From Sulfurimonas sp. (lineage in GTDB: Bacteria > Campylobacterota > Campylobacteria > Campylobacterales > Sulfurimonadaceae): 29,499 nucleotides of DNA. This document shows, one piece after another, positions 8,140-16,408 of the stretch (position 1 is the stretch's first letter; each line of letters begins with the position of its first letter). Position numbers and translations under genes: made by a program. The notes under the pieces were generated by a model. That model was not told the DNA's origin. It made no database searches and saw only the letters and a program-made list of their open reading frames with translations. The stretch is taken from NCBI GenBank assembly GCA_027056465.1, contig JALUKS010000086.1:1-29499 (forward strand), given 5' to 3'.

Positions 8140-8886
8140 TTAATCAATAGCTACTGTTGCATACATTCCAGGATAAACAGATTTATTATTTGTTTTAAAT
8201 GAAATTTTTATCTTAAATGTATGTGTCATTGGGTTAGAGTTCGGAATAATAGCGCTTATTGTTCCTATTGCTTTTATGCCAAGAGATGGGATTTTAACAA
8301 TCACTTTTTTTCCATACTTAATATGAGAGAGATTGCCCTCAGCAATTTCTGCACTAATTTTCAGATCAGTTAAATCAGAGAGGATAAAGGCAGGCATTCC
8401 AGGCATAGCCATCTCACCGACTTTAATATTCTTTGCTACAACTACAGCATTATTCGGTGCTTTAATACGTAAGTATTTGTATTGGTTCTCAACCTCTTGA
8501 ACTCTTGCTTTGGCAATACTCATCATATCTTGAAGATTTTTTGCTGCAAGTTGTAGATTTTCTACTTCATACTTTGAGACCATATCTTTTTTGAAAAGCC
8601 TTTTATATCTTTCAAGATTTAGGTCTACATTTGTGTATTGATTTTGATACATTTGAAGACTAAGTTCACTTTGGCGTTTCGCAGAGTCTATCTCTCTTGA
8701 GTCAATAGTGTAAAGGACCTCTCCTTTTTTTACCTTCTCTCCTTCGGATGCGTAAACATTTGTGACGAACCCCATAAAACGACTTGTAATCATTTTTTGA
8801 TTATCTGAGATAACACTCCCTGAGAGTGTAAGTGTTTCAGCCATAAGTGTAAGACTAAGTGTAAGTAGTAAAACTATTTTTTTCAT
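8140..8886 (-). CDS. RND periplasmic adaptor (membrane fusion protein), short
   Basis: This adaptor would link the RND permease to the outer-membrane channel in the periplasm. It has an N-terminal signal peptide (Lys-Lys then a Leu-rich core, likely cleaved after AMAE-type residues near position 16). A barrel-sandwich half motif with GEKVKKGEVLY follows at about 51–61, then a coiled-coil hairpin at about 68–138, the return half motif IKAPNNAVV, and a beta-barrel domain ending in YPGMYATV. At 248 residues it is much shorter than typical adaptors (350–400) and seems to lack the membrane-proximal domain. Its ribosome site AAGGAG lies in the last codons of the tolC-like gene, only 3 bases away, so the two are coupled. 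Confidence 0.88.
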   Translation of the reverse strand: MKKIVLLLTLSLTLMAETLTLSGSVISDNQKMITSRFMGFVTNVYASEGEKVKKGEVLYTIDSREIDSAKRQSELSLQMYQNQYTNVDLNLERYKRLFKKDMVSKYEVENLQLAAKNLQDMMSIAKARVQEVENQYKYLRIKAPNNAVVVAKNIKVGEMAMPGMPAFILSDLTDLKISAEIAEGNLSHIKYGKKVIVKIPSLGIKAIGTISAIIPNSNPMTHTFKIKISFKTNNKSVYPGMYATVAID

Positions 8887-8889
8887 CTG

Positions 8890-10242
8890 TTATTCTCCTT
8901 GATTTGCTAGTTTTTCTAAAGAGATTATCTCTTTGTTGCGTTTGTTTTTTGCTTGTTGTAGTAGCAAGATTTTCTCTATCTGTTGTGACTGTTTTATGAT
9001 AACATCACTCATTGAAGAGAGTTTTTCTCTATATCTTCCCTCATAGTTTTTGTAGATAGCATCTGCAAGTGCTAACTCTTTTATAAGAGATGCTATTTCA
9101 TCATTACTACTCTCAATCTCTGTACGAATTTTTGCAAGTTTAAGAGCTATCCCTTGCTTTGCAAGTTGTAGTTGTGTTTGCATTTTGAGCTTCTCTAAAG
9201 ATGCCTCTTCTATCTTCGCACTATCTTCTCCACCACTAAAGATATTCCATGTAAGACGAGCGCCAACTGTGTAGGCTTTGTGGTCATTTGCATCACCTAA
9301 AAAAGTATCATCAGCAGTGGCTACTTCCGCAAAAGCCCCAACTGTTGGGTAATAGAGAGATTTCTTGCTCTCCAACATACTGCTTCTTATTTGAAGTCCA
9401 GTAGATGCTTTTTGTATATCAATATTGCGAGAAAGTATATCTTTATCACTCATATTGAGCATTATCATATCACTACTTGGTACTCTGATTTTTGTTACTG
9501 GTGTATTGAGTAGAAAACTGATGTAGTGATAAAGTAATTTCTCGTTTGCACTCATTTGAAAAAGAAGACGTTCAACATTTCCTTTTTTTGCTTCTACCTC
9601 AAGAAGGTCAGTATGCTTAGCATAACCAACATCTATCATACTTTTTGTCGTATTCTCGAGTCTTTCAATATTGTGTAGAATAATATTAAGATGTTTGAGT
9701 GAACTTTCAAGAAGTGCCATATCATAGTATGATTTTTTTAATTCGTAACGTTTTTCACTAAGAAGTGCTTTTTTGTTAAGTGATTTTATTCTTACCATTT
9801 TATTCATTATATCACTATAAGAACTTAGAGCAAAACCTGTAAAGAGTGGCACTTCATAACGCAGTTTACTTTGAAAAAAGTTTCTATCATCGGGGTAGTT
9901 TAAGTTATTAGGTGGGGTAGAATATGGATTTTTACCTGCAGTATAGTTGTTCATAAACTCTTCAGCACCAAAGTCTCCAAAATTAGCTTCACGTGAAGTG
10001 AGCTTAAAACCAAATACATTTCCAGCATCATTAGAGCGGGAAACATCTTGAATAAAGTCGAGTTTACCCCAGTTTTTAGCATTTACTTCATTACTCTTCT
10101 CTTGGGCGATTGAGATATCTAAGGATGCTGCTTTAAGCTCAAGATTGTTTTTTGTGAGTAAACTCAATGCTTCTTCTAAATTCAATGCATTAGATGCATG
10201 AAGGTATAGTGTTAAAAAAAACAGTACGAATATCTGTTTCAT
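8890..10242 (-). CDS. TolC-family outer-membrane efflux protein
   Basis: This 450-residue protein is the outer-membrane channel of the efflux operon. It has a signal peptide (hydrophobic core within residues 3–15, cleavage likely near HAS-NA), then LNLEEALSLLTKNNLEL, the typical start of an outer-membrane efflux protein (OEP) repeat. Two internal repeats of long amphipathic helices follow (about 160–235 and 350–445), each preceded by beta-strand segments such as YEVPLFTGF and LTWNIFSGG, which mark the membrane strands of TolC proteins. It is the first gene of the operon, with AAGGAG 6 bases before the start and a TATAAT box 29 bases upstream. The substrate of the pump cannot be read from the sequence. 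Confidence 0.9.
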   Translation of the reverse strand: MKQIFVLFFLTLYLHASNALNLEEALSLLTKNNLELKAASLDISIAQEKSNEVNAKNWGKLDFIQDVSRSNDAGNVFGFKLTSREANFGDFGAEEFMNNYTAGKNPYSTPPNNLNYPDDRNFFQSKLRYEVPLFTGFALSSYSDIMNKMVRIKSLNKKALLSEKRYELKKSYYDMALLESSLKHLNIILHNIERLENTTKSMIDVGYAKHTDLLEVEAKKGNVERLLFQMSANEKLLYHYISFLLNTPVTKIRVPSSDMIMLNMSDKDILSRNIDIQKASTGLQIRSSMLESKKSLYYPTVGAFAEVATADDTFLGDANDHKAYTVGARLTWNIFSGGEDSAKIEEASLEKLKMQTQLQLAKQGIALKLAKIRTEIESSNDEIASLIKELALADAIYKNYEGRYREKLSSMSDVIIKQSQQIEKILLLQQAKNKRNKEIISLEKLANQGE

Positions 10243-10270
10243 TATATCTCCTTAAGTTAATTAATTTTTT

Positions 10271-10276
10271 ATTATA
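10271..10276 (-). promoter_or_regulatory. -10 box of the efflux operon promoter
   Basis: On the minus strand this reads TATAAT preceded by TGT, 29 bases before the tolC-like start. AAGGAG lies at 10253–10248. The space to the divergent promoter at 10317–10322 is AT-rich. No repressor gene lies next to the operon, so local regulation is not evident. Confidence 0.6.
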
Positions 10277-10316
10277 ACATATATTTATCAATATTGTAAA
10301 ATTTATTACTTTAAGC

Positions 10317-10322
10317 TATAAT
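10317..10322 (+). promoter_or_regulatory. -10 box of the coaX-cluster promoter
   Basis: TATAAT lies only 9 bases before the ATG at 10332. Transcription would start almost at that ATG, leaving nearly no leader and no room for a ribosome-binding site. Confidence 0.5.
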
Positions 10323-10331
10323 AATGCTATT

Positions 10332-10682
10332 ATGAGTTCAAAAGGTAAAATTATAGATACGCAAATGGTAGTAGATTCTCTTCGTCGTAAGGGCAAAATA
10401 TATAAAAAAATGTTAGAGATTTCTCCTAAAGAGTTAGGTGTTAGAAACAGGATAAAGATCTATAAAGCTACAGATATAAAGGGTTACTTCTGGGCAATAT
10501 TTGCTATCTCTCAGAAGAGTCGTATTTTGATGAAAGATGTGCATAAAATGCAAGAGATTTATGGGAAGCTTACACTTTTTTGTGATCATAATTTTAAGCA
10601 TAAGATTATCTTCATAGATGCTCCACTCTGCTCTAAAGCTAAGGCTGCGTTTAAAGATGCTGGATGGAAGATAGAGAGATGA
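10332..10682 (+). CDS. unrecognised 116-residue protein upstream of coaX
   Basis: I cannot assign a family. The product is a small basic, soluble protein without signal peptide or membrane segment. It contains two cysteines (in TLFCDH and APLCSK), a central stretch with aromatic residues (KGYFWAIFAIS) and an alternating strand/helix pattern toward the C-terminus. The gene overlaps coaX by ATGA and so is likely co-translated with it. The start is uncertain: the first ATG is only 9 bases past a TATAAT box and has no ribosome site. A second in-frame ATG at 10365 (residue 12) also lacks one. A link to coenzyme A synthesis is only suggested by position. Confidence 0.7.
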   Translation: MSSKGKIIDTQMVVDSLRRKGKIYKKMLEISPKELGVRNRIKIYKATDIKGYFWAIFAISQKSRILMKDVHKMQEIYGKLTLFCDHNFKHKIIFIDAPLCSKAKAAFKDAGWKIER

Positions 10683-11293
10683 TTTTGTGTGATATTGGCA
10701 ACACCTCACTTCACTTTTTAGATGATGAGAAGGGCGAGTTTAAAGAGTCTGTTTTAGCATTTAACCCGAAAACTTTTCAAGAAAAAGTTTACTATATCTC
10801 TGTCAATAAAGCTCTCTCAAAAGAGCTTAAAAATCTGGGAAACTGGATAGACTTAGAGCCTTTTATAGAGAGAGATGGCTATTATGACACGATGGGGATA
10901 GATAGAATTTTTGCACTGCAAACCACACAAAATGGTGTGATAGTTGATGTAGGGAGTGCTGTCACTGTCGATGTTGTGCGCGATGGCGTTTATGAGGGTG
11001 GTTTTATCTACCCTGGAAAAATTGCTATGCAGAGCTGTTATAGTGGTATCTCTCCTGCTTTAGAGTACCCCTTTCATTTTGAGTTCAATCAAAAAAAGTT
11101 AGCAAAAAATTCTCAAGACGCCATTAGCTATGGGTATTTGAAACTTTTAGCGAGTGAAGTCTCCTCTTATGCTCTTCCTATCACTCTAACGGGTGGCGAT
11201 GCTGAGGAGTTTTCAAAGCTTTTTAGAAAAAATCTGACTATCAAAAAAAGAGTTATCTTTGAGGGTATGCAAAAGGTTGTAAAACAGTTATGA
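10679..11293 (+). CDS. coaX: type III pantothenate kinase
   Basis: CoaX phosphorylates pantothenate with ATP, the first step of coenzyme A synthesis, and belongs to the acetate/sugar kinase–Hsc70–actin fold. The phosphate loop is DIGNTS at residues 5–10. The family GIDR motif is at about 73–76, DVGSAVTVD at 90–98 and GGFIYPG soon after; TGGDAEEF follows near the C-terminus. I chose the ATG at 10679, not the one 15 bases upstream, because it puts the DIGNT motif five residues from the start as usual and forms an ATGA overlap with the gene before. The 204-residue length is short against about 255 in other bacteria but usual for Campylobacterota. It overlaps the next gene by ATGA. Confidence 0.9.
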   Translation: MILCDIGNTSLHFLDDEKGEFKESVLAFNPKTFQEKVYYISVNKALSKELKNLGNWIDLEPFIERDGYYDTMGIDRIFALQTTQNGVIVDVGSAVTVDVVRDGVYEGGFIYPGKIAMQSCYSGISPALEYPFHFEFNQKKLAKNSQDAISYGYLKLLASEVSSYALPITLTGGDAEEFSKLFRKNLTIKKRVIFEGMQKVVKQL

Positions 11294-13212
11294 AACTACT
11301 TTTCCTCTTATCATTTCTTCTTATCTCTCTCTATGCACAAGAGAAGTTTAATGACCTCCAGTACGAAACTTCTCCCTATCTGCAAGAGCATAAAACAAAT
11401 CCAGTAGATTGGATGCCTTGGGGTGAAAAGGCATTTGCAAAAGCAAAAAAAGAGCATAAAGCGATATTTTTAAGTATAGGCTACTCGACTTGTCACTGGT
11501 GTCATGTGATGGAAAAAGAGTCCTTTGCTAATAAAAAAATTGCCAAACTCTTCAACAGATATTTTGTCTCTATTAAAGTAGATAGAGAGGAGATGCCAGA
11601 CCTCGATGCTTACTATCAAAACATTTTCTTAAAAATGCACCATCACACAGGGGGTTGGCCACTTAGTATCTTTATGAGTCCAGATAAAAAAGTTTTTTAT
11701 AGTGCTACATACATTCCATCTGCAAAAAGATCTTATTCAGAGGGTTTAGATACACTAATCCCACGCTTGGGTAGGCTTTATCAATCAGGCACTCAAAAGT
11801 ACAAAAAAGCTCTTCAAAGAGCAGAGACTCTTATAAATGCACCAACTGTTTATAAAAAGCAGAAGAGAGGGAAGGTAACTTTAGCAGCATTGAAAGGTTC
11901 ACTTTTGGAGGAGTATGAAGATATTTATAAGGGTTTTGGAAGAGGTAGAAAGTTTCCACAAGTCTCAAAACTCACCCTAATGCTTGATATTTCTCTTCTT
12001 AAGAGTGATCAAGAGTTACAAGATGATTTCTATGAAACTCTTGACACTATGGCTTTGCGAGGTCTTTATGATCAAGTGGAGGGTGGTTTTTTTCGCTACT
12101 GTAGTGATGCAGCTTGGGAAACGCCACATTTTGAGAAGATGCTCTACACACAAGCAGAGTTGATTCCACTCTATACAAGAGCCTATCTTCTCACAAAAAA
12201 AGAGCTTTATAAAGATGTAGTCGTGGAGACTATAGCGATGTTAGAAAAACACTATAAAAAAGATAATCTCTACTATAGTGCTAGCGATGCAGATAGTGGA
12301 GGAGAGGGCGCTTACTTTCTCTACTCAAAAGAGGAAGTTGCTCAGACATCTTTAGAGTTTGTAGATAACTTTGATGGGAAGATGCATATCAATATTTACG
12401 AAGATAAGCGACCAAAAGATTTTAAGAAGATACGAAAAACATTACAAAAGATGCGAGAAAAAAGAGCCTATCCTTTTATAGATAAGAAGATAAATAGTGC
12501 ATGGAATAGTATGATGGTAGAGGCTCTTTTTAGTGCCTCTGTTATAGATGTAAAATACGCAAAAGAAGCAGAAAAAACACTCCTTGCATTAGAAAATTTA
12601 ATGTACAATAATCATACACTTTATCATCAAACACTACTTGGAGTAGTACCAAAACAAAAAGCGCTTTTAGAGGATTATAGTTTTTTAATCGGTTCACTTT
12701 TAGAGGGGTACGAAGTGGATTATGATACACAAAAACTCGCCTTTGCAGAGTATCTTCTGCAAAGGGCAAAGACTCTTTTTTACAGAGATGGCATTTGGTA
12801 TCTTAGTCAAAGTAGGCTCGATATAAAAGCAGGACTTATAGACAAATACTATATCTCTCCACTAGCAAAAATGTTGCAAAATATAGTAAAACTAGAGACA
12901 CTCAAAGAGTCTTTTCGTTATGAAACATTGGCAAATAAAATCTTAAAATCACTAGAGCCAGAGCTTCAAGAGAAGCTATCTACTGCTCCAGCACTTGCAA
13001 CTGCCTACTTAATGCAAAAAAATCAGATGGTACTTCTTAAAAGTGATAAGAAAAACCTAGTGAAAAATCGTGCAGAAATAGAGAGTATAAAATACCCTTT
13101 TGTACTAAGAGAAGCAAAAAATTTCGATGATTATTTAGCTTGTACATTAAGAGAGTGTTTTTCAAAAGATGAAAATGTAAGCGTAGTGCTAAAGGCTATA
13201 GAAAAAAAGTAG
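11290..13212 (+). CDS. exported DUF255 / thioredoxin-fold protein (YyaL-like)
   Basis: This 640-residue protein has a signal peptide (residues 1–16, ending YAQ), so it probably works in the periplasm. A thioredoxin-like DUF255 domain follows, with the family motifs SPYLQEHKTNPVDW (28–41), C68-H-W-C71 in YSTCHWCHVME, and VDREEMPDLD. The rest is an alpha/alpha-barrel region resembling six-hairpin glycosidases, with GGFFRYC, PHFEKMLY and YSASDADS. A CX4C pair (ACTLRECF) lies near the C-terminus. The biochemical role of the family is not firmly established; the CHWC motif suggests thiol chemistry. It starts within the coaX stop codon (ATGA). A second, leaderless copy lies at 19039–20979. Confidence 0.85.
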   Translation: MKLLFLLSFLLISLYAQEKFNDLQYETSPYLQEHKTNPVDWMPWGEKAFAKAKKEHKAIFLSIGYSTCHWCHVMEKESFANKKIAKLFNRYFVSIKVDREEMPDLDAYYQNIFLKMHHHTGGWPLSIFMSPDKKVFYSATYIPSAKRSYSEGLDTLIPRLGRLYQSGTQKYKKALQRAETLINAPTVYKKQKRGKVTLAALKGSLLEEYEDIYKGFGRGRKFPQVSKLTLMLDISLLKSDQELQDDFYETLDTMALRGLYDQVEGGFFRYCSDAAWETPHFEKMLYTQAELIPLYTRAYLLTKKELYKDVVVETIAMLEKHYKKDNLYYSASDADSGGEGAYFLYSKEEVAQTSLEFVDNFDGKMHINIYEDKRPKDFKKIRKTLQKMREKRAYPFIDKKINSAWNSMMVEALFSASVIDVKYAKEAEKTLLALENLMYNNHTLYHQTLLGVVPKQKALLEDYSFLIGSLLEGYEVDYDTQKLAFAEYLLQRAKTLFYRDGIWYLSQSRLDIKAGLIDKYYISPLAKMLQNIVKLETLKESFRYETLANKILKSLEPELQEKLSTAPALATAYLMQKNQMVLLKSDKKNLVKNRAEIESIKYPFVLREAKNFDDYLACTLRECFSKDENVSVVLKAIEKK

Positions 13213-13244
13213 AGCCTCTAATGAAACTTTGAGTTAAATTTAGA

Positions 13245-13250
13245 TAAAAT
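13245..13250 (+). promoter_or_regulatory. probable -10 box before hisG
   Basis: TAAAAT lies 32 bases before the hisG start in the 70-base gap after the DUF255 gene. It is a less perfect box than the others in the window. A weak AAGGG ribosome site sits about 6 bases before the ATG. Confidence 0.4.
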
Positions 13251-13282
13251 GCGAAAATTATTTAGAATACAAAAGGGCTAAT

Positions 13283-13909
13283 ATGCTAACAGTTGCACTT
13301 CCAAAAGGTCGTATCGCGAAAGAGACACTTGAAATTTTTGAGACTATCTTTGGCGATGGATTTAAGTTTGATGATAGAAAACTCATCTTAGAGACTCCTA
13401 ATTTTCGTTTTTTACTTGTTCGTAACCAAGATGTTGCGACATATGTTTACCATCAAGCAGCAGATATTGGTGTTGTTGGTGTGGATACTTTAGAAGAGCA
13501 GGGGCTTGATGTCGTTCGTCTACTTGATCTGCATCGTGGCGTTTGTAAAGTCTCTATAGGGATGAGAGTAGGGGAGAAGCTTGACCTTACTAAGCTAGAG
13601 TTAAAGGTTGCGTCAAAGATGGTAAACATCACTAAACGCTACTTTGAAGAGCGTGCTGTAAGTGTGGAGATTATCAAACTTAACGGTTCTGTAGAACTTG
13701 CTCCTCTTATCGGTCTTGCTGATATGATTGTGGATGTTGTGGAGACTGGTACAACGATGAAGCAGAATGGTCTTGAAGTGGTAGAGGATATTATGACAAG
13801 TTCTACCTATCTTATAGCAAACAAGAACTCCTACATCGCCAAAAAAGATGAAGTCTTAGATATTTATGAGAAGATAAATGCCGTTATTCAAACAGAGCAG
13901 AAAGCTTAA
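13283..13909 (+). CDS. hisG: ATP phosphoribosyltransferase, short form
   Basis: HisG joins ATP and PRPP to start histidine synthesis. The sequence opens with the family signature LTVALPKGRIAKET, has ADIGVVGVDTL at about 60–70 and the PRPP-binding stretch DVVETGTTMKQNGL at about 151–164. At 208 residues it lacks the C-terminal ACT-like regulatory domain of the 300-residue form. Short HisG enzymes normally work with the HisRS-like partner HisZ, which is not in this window. It is followed 3 bases later by a methyltransferase gene, and the ATG has only a weak ribosome site. Confidence 0.94.
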   Translation: MLTVALPKGRIAKETLEIFETIFGDGFKFDDRKLILETPNFRFLLVRNQDVATYVYHQAADIGVVGVDTLEEQGLDVVRLLDLHRGVCKVSIGMRVGEKLDLTKLELKVASKMVNITKRYFEERAVSVEIIKLNGSVELAPLIGLADMIVDVVETGTTMKQNGLEVVEDIMTSSTYLIANKNSYIAKKDEVLDIYEKINAVIQTEQKA

Positions 13910-13912
13910 ACT

Positions 13913-14605
13913 ATGACAAACTTAGATCTCTATGCAAAAGCAGAACATCTTTTAGGAATAGAGGAGGCGACAGAGGCTCTCTATGATCTCTACCGTTCAG
14001 AACTAGATGAGTACAAAGTCAAAACTCTTTTAGATGTTGGTTGTGGTCGTGGTGGTTTTATGGAGCGTATGATAAGTGATGGCGTTCTCTGTAAAGGTGT
14101 CGATTTAAGTGCCATTATGGTTGATGAGTGTCAAGCAAAAGGGCTTGATGCTGAGTGCATTGATGCTTGTGAAGTCACTGGAAAATATGATGCGATTGTG
14201 AGTATTTTTGATGTGCTGAACTTTATGGATGAGCCGACTCTAGTCGCATTTTTAAACGCCATGGCTGACAAACTCAATGATGATGGTATCCTTATCGCCG
14301 ACATAAATACACTCTACGGTTTTTCAGATGTAGCTGAGGGAACGATGAGCAAAGATAGAGAAGATGAGTTTTTAACTGTAGATGCTATCTTTGCTAACGA
14401 TAAGTTAGATACGCAGTTTACACTGTTTCAAAAAGAAGAAGATGGTAAGTATATAAAGTATCAAGACTCTATCATTCAATATTTTCACAAGATAAAAACA
14501 TTTCAGAAGTTAGAGAAGTTAAAGCTTGTTGAGAAACAGACTTTCTCTCTTTACGATACAAAAGATAAAACACTACTTAAATTTAAGAAAAGGATAACAA
14601 AATGA
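13913..14605 (+). CDS. class I SAM-dependent methyltransferase
   Basis: The 230-residue protein has the seven-strand methyltransferase fold. Motif I is LLDVGCGRGGFMERM at about 40–54, the ribose-binding acidic residue is in GVDLS at about 65–69, motif IV is YDAIVSIFDVLNFM, and a post-motif strand reads GILIADINTLYGF. Aromatic and Asn residues in the last part suggest a small-molecule substrate, but the substrate cannot be read. It lies 3 bases after hisG and shares ATGA with the next gene, so the three are one transcript. A role in histidine synthesis is not implied by any motif. No membrane segment is seen. Confidence 0.85.
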   Translation: MTNLDLYAKAEHLLGIEEATEALYDLYRSELDEYKVKTLLDVGCGRGGFMERMISDGVLCKGVDLSAIMVDECQAKGLDAECIDACEVTGKYDAIVSIFDVLNFMDEPTLVAFLNAMADKLNDDGILIADINTLYGFSDVAEGTMSKDREDEFLTVDAIFANDKLDTQFTLFQKEEDGKYIKYQDSIIQYFHKIKTFQKLEKLKLVEKQTFSLYDTKDKTLLKFKKRITK

Positions 14606-15480
14606 AACGAATATCAAAAATATGTTTAGCAGGATTGCTAGTGAGTTCTCTACAAGCTGGAGAGATTCAAGTTGGGAAAGGTAATTTCGAAATGAATGGT
14701 GGTTTTATAGGTTTAGACCAAACTATTAATGCAGATATAACTACTTATTCTATGATAGAACAGCATAAAAATATTTTTTCATCTAACTGGTTTTATAAGT
14801 ATAATTTTACTTGGTATGATTCAAAAAAAATGGTTCAGGCACAAAACAGCATCAATAGTTATACAAATGGATATTTACAAAATCCAACTTCAGTTACTAC
14901 ACCATCTGTAGATTATAGAGTTCAAGGCTTAGATCTCAATCTTGCTCTAGGTAGAGATTTGCTACATAGTGATGAGAACAATAATCTCGGTCTTGCTCTT
15001 GTTGTTGGAGCATCTATTCCTTGGATAGATAGTAAAAAAAGCGACAACAATAACGATTCTAATAGTGATAGTGCTATGAATGCAATGAAAGATAGTAAAA
15101 CAGAACTATATACTTATAAGGTTGGACTCAACTTAACAGCTGAAAAAAGTCTAAGTAAATATTTTATATTTTATGCTTCAGGAACTTATGCTTATCAGAC
15201 TGGTACTATGAAAAATAGTTATGCAAAAAGTGACCTAAAAGTAAATGGTAGATTTCAAGAGTATGATTTAGGTTTAAAGATTCAACCACTATCATATGAT
15301 TATAAGCTTGGATGGTTTACTCTTAGTCCACGACTCTATATGACATTAGGATATAGATATACAGCATGGGATTTAGATGATATAAATATTGATGTAACAG
15401 GTTCTAACATGAAATTTAAAGAGACAGATTTTAATATGAACTCAAAAGTGGCTTACTTTGGTGTAGGCTATTCATTTTAG
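14602..15480 (+). CDS. outer-membrane beta-barrel protein, unrecognised family
   Basis: This 292-residue protein has a signal peptide (MKR-start, hydrophobic core, cleavage likely after LQA at about 19). It then shows alternating short strands rich in aromatic residues and ends in YFGVGYSF, a terminal Phe typical of barrel proteins recognised by the BAM machinery. Two polar stretches look like surface loops: one near residues 90–105 rich in Thr/Ser, and an Asn/Asp/Ser run at about 148–160. No porin family is recognised. Start ATG has AGGA 8–9 bases upstream and overlaps the methyltransferase stop. It ends 16 bases from the convergent pdxA, with no clear terminator between. Confidence 0.75.
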   Translation: MKRISKICLAGLLVSSLQAGEIQVGKGNFEMNGGFIGLDQTINADITTYSMIEQHKNIFSSNWFYKYNFTWYDSKKMVQAQNSINSYTNGYLQNPTSVTTPSVDYRVQGLDLNLALGRDLLHSDENNNLGLALVVGASIPWIDSKKSDNNNDSNSDSAMNAMKDSKTELYTYKVGLNLTAEKSLSKYFIFYASGTYAYQTGTMKNSYAKSDLKVNGRFQEYDLGLKIQPLSYDYKLGWFTLSPRLYMTLGYRYTAWDLDDINIDVTGSNMKFKETDFNMNSKVAYFGVGYSF

Positions 15481-15496
15481 CCCACGATAGAGATTT

Positions 15497-16408
15497 TTAA
15501 AAGCAAAGAGCGCTCTTAACTGCATTAATGTAAGAGAGTCTGTTTGCTTTACCTTTATAAGCTATGTCAAACGCAGTCCCGTGATCAACAGAAGTACGAA
15601 TGATAGGAAGATTGAGTGAGATGTTGACACTCTCATCAAAGTGCAGGGCTTTAAGTGGAGCTAATCCTTGGTCATGATACATGGCAACAAAGTAGTTAAA
15701 GTTTGCACGAAAGTGCGGAGTAAACGCAACATCAGGAACTACAGGACCAAAAAACTGCTCAAAACCAAGAGCTTTATTGGCACTTTTTATAGCTTTTTTT
15801 ACTCGCATATCTTCATTCCCTAAAACACCATTATCTCCTGCATGAGGGTTTATTCCTAGAACTGCTATGGGAGCTTTGGGGATAGAGTTGTGAAGTGTAA
15901 GCAAAAACTCTTTGAGCATCTTATACTTGATAACTTTTGTTACATCACGAAGAGGAATATGTTCAGTGACAAGTGCCACAAACATCTCAGGGCACCCAAG
16001 CATCATGATGGCATCTTGGTTGAAGTGTTGGCGAAGAAGATCAGTATGCCCTTTGTAGTGGAGACCCGCTTGCATCCATGCTTCTTTATGGATAGGCATA
16101 GTGACAACAGCATCTGCTTTTTTCTCTTCGCATAGAGCGATAGCCGACATAAAAGAGTCGTAAGAGTATCTGCCACTCTCCTTGCAAACAGTTCCTGCAT
16201 TTATCTCAAAACTTGTGCCTGTTGTTTGTAACTTTATATCTTGTGGTATAGCTACATCTAAAAGTTTTGCCGACTGCTCAAGCATCTCTGGGCTTATGCA
16301 GTAGATAGGATGACAAAGTTTTAAAACTTCTTCATGAGACCTAAGAGCTATTTCAATCCCGACACCATTTAAGTCGCCAACACTGATGGCTATAGTAGGT
16401 TTAAGCAT
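15497..16408 (-). CDS. pdxA: 4-hydroxythreonine-4-phosphate dehydrogenase
   Basis: PdxA oxidises 4-phosphohydroxy-L-threonine in the DXP-dependent route to pyridoxal 5'-phosphate. Its product feeds the PdxJ reaction, and pdxJ is the overlapping neighbour. The three metal-binding histidines of the family are visible: H150 in TEHIPL, H189 in NPHAGDNG and H245 in YHDQGLAPLK. The substrate site KGHTD lies at 119–123 and the C-terminal RTSVDHGTAFDIA at 271–283. The N-terminus SVGDLNGVGIEI is also typical, with Leu where many homologues have Pro. The length of 303 is a little shorter than the E. coli enzyme. It overlaps pdxJ by 8 bases and is last in its operon. Confidence 0.95.
   Translation of the reverse strand: MLKPTIAISVGDLNGVGIEIALRSHEEVLKLCHPIYCISPEMLEQSAKLLDVAIPQDIKLQTTGTSFEINAGTVCKESGRYSYDSFMSAIALCEEKKADAVVTMPIHKEAWMQAGLHYKGHTDLLRQHFNQDAIMMLGCPEMFVALVTEHIPLRDVTKVIKYKMLKEFLLTLHNSIPKAPIAVLGINPHAGDNGVLGNEDMRVKKAIKSANKALGFEQFFGPVVPDVAFTPHFRANFNYFVAMYHDQGLAPLKALHFDESVNISLNLPIIRTSVDHGTAFDIAYKGKANRLSYINAVKSALCF

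Noticed and set aside
10664..10678. Upstream ATG of coaX adding five residues
   Set aside because: The later ATG gives the usual spacing to the DIGNT loop and an ATGA overlap with the gene before.
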